The notes below the pieces were generated by a model, which worked only from the letters and a program-made list of their open reading frames with translations, did not search any database and was not told the DNA's origin. The translations under genes and the position numbers were made by a program. Positions 61,167 to 64,000 of a DNA stretch of 64,000 nt are shown piece after piece; positions within the stretch are counted from its first letter, which is position 1, and each line of letters begins with the position of its first letter. Source of the stretch: Gimesia sp. (GTDB lineage Bacteria > Planctomycetota > Planctomycetia > Planctomycetales > Planctomycetaceae); assembly GCA_002706765.1 (NCBI GenBank), contig PAJV01000032.1:62001-126000 (forward strand), given 5' to 3'.

Positions 61167-62759
61167 ATGGCTACCGCTTTGGAAAATCAGAACGACTCTA
61201 CGAATCAGAATCCTGACGAAGAACAGACCGAAGATGCGGTCCTGGTCGATCGCTTTCCGGAAGCATTGCGCGTTTCGCGATTTACCTTCTTCTCGGTCTG
61301 TGTACTCTGTGTTTCATTTGTATTATTCAGTTCGATGCCGCTCTGGCATACGGATATCTGGGGTCATTTGTCGTACGGTCAGCTGATCTGGGAAACGGGC
61401 AGTATTCCCGCACTGGAGCCACTGGTTCCGCTGTCCTCAGGAGTGCCGTTTATTGATACCGCCTGGCTGACGCAGATTTTTGCCTTTAAAACCTTTGAAA
61501 TCTTCGGTGTCGCAGGAATTAAACTGTTATACGCGGCTGCAATTACCGTCTGCCTGGGACTGTTACTGTTTCGGGTGCAACAGCGCACCGGCGGTTTCTG
61601 GTGGAGCCTGGTTTGTGTCTCTGCGTTTCTGTTATGCGACTGGAAACAACTGGGGATCGTTCGGCCACAACTGTCAGGCCTGCTCTGCTTTGTGCTTTTA
61701 TTCTCATTATTAAATGCCCGCCAATGGCGGAAGTTCTACTGGTTTCTGATTCCCGCTGTCTTCGCGCTGTGGGCGAATCTGCATGGATCATTCCCGGTGG
61801 GACTGGGTTTGATTGGCTGTTTCCTCGTGGGGCGTGCCGTGGATGTGGGCCGAAAGGCGGGTTCGTGGAAAGCCATGCTGGGAGACAGTGTCACCCGTCG
61901 TTATTTCGTGCTGCTGGAACTCTCGGCGGTTGCCGTCCTGTTTAATCCCTACGGGATCCAGTTGTATTCAGAAGTCTTTGGCTTTTCTTCGAATCCCAAC
62001 CTGGAAGCACTTATCGAATGGAACCCGCTTACACTGCGGATGTTCCAGGGGAAAACTGCCGCGGTGCTGGCATTGCTGCTGGTGATTGCCAGCCGATTTA
62101 CTCCACGTCGCATTGGTACTGTCGAATTACTGTTGCTGGCGGGACTGGGAGCTGCCGCCATGTGGAGTTCCCGCATGGTACTCTGGTGGGCGCCTGTTGC
62201 CGCTTATTACCTGGCAATACATGGTGCAGCAATCTGTGGACACAAACGCAGACAACTGGCTGATCCCGAAGCGGAAGAAGTTTATTGTGCCGGGAAATGG
62301 ACGGTCGTCTCTGTGGGGATGGTCTGGATCTGTTTTGCGATTACCCCGTTTGGCTCACAGGTTCTGCATGGCAAACAGGTAGATTTCGAAAAGAGTGTTT
62401 CGGCGTCGACACCGATAGGGGCGACGGAATATCTCAAGGAAAAGAAAATTGAAGGCCAGCTGTTCAATTCGATGGAACTGGGGGACTACCTGCTCTGGGA
62501 AGGCCCGGAAAAAGCAGCTGTATTTGCAAACTCCCACGTGCATCTGTTGCCCCGCGAAGTCTGGGATCATTACCTGAGAATCGTGAATTCTGCCGGCGAT
62601 GCTGAGGAATTACTGGAACGGTATGGAGTGAACACGGTTGTGCTGGACCTGCCCAGGCGAAATCCCCTGATGCGTCGTCTGGAACGGGATGGTGCGTGGC
62701 GTGTGGGGTACAAAGATGATGGCACTGTCGTGTTATTGAGAAACAATCCCATTCAGTAA
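61167..62759 (+). CDS. Second polytopic membrane protein with C-terminal soluble domain
   Basis: The 530-residue protein has an acidic N terminus (ENQNDSTNQNPDEEQTEDAV), about ten membrane helices and a soluble C-terminal 120 residues. The first loop after helix 1, MPLWHTDIWGHLSYGQLIWETGSIP, contains the D-x-W-x-H pattern often seen where GT-C transferases bind their metal. WANLHGSFPVGLGLIGCF lies mid-protein, and the C-terminal part has GATEYLKEKKIEGQLFNSMELGDYLLWEGP, VFANSHVHLLPREVWDHYL and ELLERYGVNTVVLDLPRRN. ATG 61167 is preferred over TTG 61146. It may be a glycosyltransferase relative. The next gene starts 63 bases later. Confidence 0.78.
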   Translation: MATALENQNDSTNQNPDEEQTEDAVLVDRFPEALRVSRFTFFSVCVLCVSFVLFSSMPLWHTDIWGHLSYGQLIWETGSIPALEPLVPLSSGVPFIDTAWLTQIFAFKTFEIFGVAGIKLLYAAAITVCLGLLLFRVQQRTGGFWWSLVCVSAFLLCDWKQLGIVRPQLSGLLCFVLLFSLLNARQWRKFYWFLIPAVFALWANLHGSFPVGLGLIGCFLVGRAVDVGRKAGSWKAMLGDSVTRRYFVLLELSAVAVLFNPYGIQLYSEVFGFSSNPNLEALIEWNPLTLRMFQGKTAAVLALLLVIASRFTPRRIGTVELLLLAGLGAAAMWSSRMVLWWAPVAAYYLAIHGAAICGHKRRQLADPEAEEVYCAGKWTVVSVGMVWICFAITPFGSQVLHGKQVDFEKSVSASTPIGATEYLKEKKIEGQLFNSMELGDYLLWEGPEKAAVFANSHVHLLPREVWDHYLRIVNSAGDAEELLERYGVNTVVLDLPRRNPLMRRLERDGAWRVGYKDDGTVVLLRNNPIQ

Positions 62760-62822
62760 TCGTAATCGCATCCCATTCAATAATTACCTCGTTCTTCTCA
62801 TCAAACTTTATCGAGATCTGTC

Positions 62823-64000
62823 ATGAAATCACGCAAGTTGTCATCGAAAACCATGATTGCAGTTCAGGCCCTGGTGGTAGTTGCTTTTTGCGGAGCGTAT
62901 ACCCTGGGCTCACGCGATACCCGCCAGTCATTCAACAGCACATTTCTGGATCAGACTTTCTACCCGGAAGTGAAAATCGAGCGGGAAGAGCCACTGCGGG
63001 TTTCGGCATTGTATGACGATCCGTCTGTGGTGACCGATGAAGAGCTGGCCGCGGTACTGAAACAGGTACGCCCGAAGTTTCCCCGAAAACATTTGAAGCC
63101 CAACCATGTGGAACATGCCTTGCGTACCTGGAGTATTCATTCCACGTTTCAGGACCCGAGTGTCGTTTCAGGAACTGAGATGTGTGACTTCCTGACCGAC
63201 CATGGCCGCTTCCTGGCATCGTGGGGTGAGGAAGCTTCGCCGCTGCTGATTGATGAACCAGCGGGAATTTCAATTCGCTGGGGCAGTCAGGTGGGGGGCT
63301 CGGTTCACCACGATCACTGGCTGGCTTCATTGACCGAAGCAGGCATCCATCGAGATGCGCCCGTGTTCGCACCCTCCCGCCGCGACATGGATGTCAATGA
63401 TGTGATTCAACAGTCATTGCGGGACTTTCGTCTGGATGAACGCGAAGTCGAATGGTCGGCGATGGCGTTTGGTTTGTGGATTCCTCCCGTGAAAGCGTGG
63501 CAGACGACCGATGGGCGGACTGTTTCGTTTGATCAACTGACACGGCGACTGATCCGCGGACATAAGAAATACGGTGTCTGTGTGGGCACTCACCGGGTAT
63601 ATTCGCTGATGCTGCTGATTCGCCTGGACGACGAGTTCGATATTCTTTCCGATTCGGCACGGGCAGACGCATATACCTACCTGGAACGGGTGCGTGACCT
63701 GATCAGTGAGTGTCAGTTTGAGGATGGCCACTGGCCTGCCAACTGGATGGAAGGTAAGGCTGCATTGACCAGTACCGAAGAAATTCCCGAATACAAAAAC
63801 GTGATTGCCACGGGGCATCACCTGGAATGGCTGGCGATTGCTCCCAAAGAGCTGCATCCTCCGCATGAGCAGATTGTGAAAGCTGCGAAGTGGGTGATTC
63901 AGAATACGACTTCGCACACCGAAGAAGAGATTCTGCAGAAATATACCTTCTACAGTCACGTGGGAAATGCATTGGCGCTCTGGCGGAATACGCATGCCGC
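62823..64000 (+). CDS. Unknown membrane-anchored/exported protein, cut by window edge
   Basis: The frame is open from ATG 62823 to the window end (392 residues). A membrane anchor or signal peptide occupies residues 10-32 (KTMIAVQALVVVAFCGAYTLG). The exported part has FLDQTFYPEVKIEREEPLRVSALYDDPSVVTDEEL, SVHHDHWLASLTEAGIHRD and a helix-rich region with SECQFEDGHWPANW. QFEDGHWPANW resembles the QW motif of alpha/alpha-barrel proteins such as terpene cyclases, and KNVIATGHHLEWLAIAP continues that impression. The end lies outside the window, so the family remains open. It is probably co-transcribed with the preceding membrane protein. Confidence 0.85.
   Translation, partial: MKSRKLSSKTMIAVQALVVVAFCGAYTLGSRDTRQSFNSTFLDQTFYPEVKIEREEPLRVSALYDDPSVVTDEELAAVLKQVRPKFPRKHLKPNHVEHALRTWSIHSTFQDPSVVSGTEMCDFLTDHGRFLASWGEEASPLLIDEPAGISIRWGSQVGGSVHHDHWLASLTEAGIHRDAPVFAPSRRDMDVNDVIQQSLRDFRLDEREVEWSAMAFGLWIPPVKAWQTTDGRTVSFDQLTRRLIRGHKKYGVCVGTHRVYSLMLLIRLDDEFDILSDSARADAYTYLERVRDLISECQFEDGHWPANWMEGKAALTSTEEIPEYKNVIATGHHLEWLAIAPKELHPPHEQIVKAAKWVIQNTTSHTEEEILQKYTFYSHVGNALALWRNTHA

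Noticed and set aside
1-64000. CRISPR array, insertion sequences, prophage or integrative element
   Set aside because: No regularly spaced repeats, no transposase, integrase or phage protein, and no composition break were seen.

Overview
The window looks like a chromosomal segment of a planctomycete, most probably a Gimesia/Planctomycetaceae relative. This is an inference from gene content: three secreted sulfatases, a BBP7-type outer-membrane barrel, a membrane-anchored Ser/Thr kinase, planctomycete-style RsbU/SpoIIE regulators, a eukaryote-like UDPGP-family pyrophosphorylase and several lineage-type secreted proteins, at a GC content near 50-55%. I see no tRNA, rRNA, CRISPR array, insertion sequence, integrase or phage gene. 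The content reads as core chromosome with lineage-specific genes between housekeeping operons.

Layout. 1-1 kb: 5' part of aceE (minus strand, cut by the window edge). 1.6-8.2 kb (plus): divergent sigma-70 factor, RluB-type pseudouridine synthase overlapping a PyrK-like flavoprotein, a degenerate-receiver protein and a membrane Ser/Thr kinase. 8.2-20.1 kb: malate/lactate dehydrogenase, small unknown proteins, sulfatase 1, BBP7 barrel, altronate dehydratase and a two-sulfatase operon. 21-28.6 kb: PP2C-type phosphatase with a degenerate receiver, bestrophin, an acetate-permease-like symporter operon (DUF485, SSS, DUF695), ComEA-like protein, alpha/beta hydrolase and a voltage-sensor-like membrane protein. 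29-33.8 kb: a cysteine-repeat secreted protein behind a sigma-54-like promoter, GlgX, UppP and a thioredoxin-like protein. 33.9-37.7 kb: two adjacent dynamin-like GTPases. 38-40.7 kb: rpsB-tsf-pyrH with structured RNA elements. 40.7-48.2 kb (minus): methyltransferase, small membrane protein, unknown, ruvX, manC, UDP-sugar pyrophosphorylase and ilvD. 48.5-52.8 kb (plus): rpmE (type B), prfA, prmC, murA. 52.9-59.4 kb (minus): PQQ-propeller protein, polytopic membrane protein, histone-H1-like basic protein, PLP decarboxylase, rodA. 59.5-64 kb (plus): rhomboid protease, a second polytopic membrane protein and an unfinished secreted/anchored protein.

How the genes fit together. Translation genes (rpsB, tsf, rpmE, prfA, prmC, rluB) and nucleotide genes (pyrK, pyrH) sit beside envelope genes (murA, uppP, rodA, UDP-sugar pyrophosphorylase, manC), which points to a peptidoglycan-building planctomycete. 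Sulfatases, altronate dehydratase and GlgX point to polysaccharide breakdown and storage. The most interesting part is the tandem pair of divergent dynamin-like GTPases, each with a predicted hydrophobic hairpin. Next are the cysteine-repeat secreted protein with a sigma-54-like -24/-12 element, the pore-less voltage-sensor-like protein and the two regulators whose receiver domains have lost the phosphoacceptor Asp.
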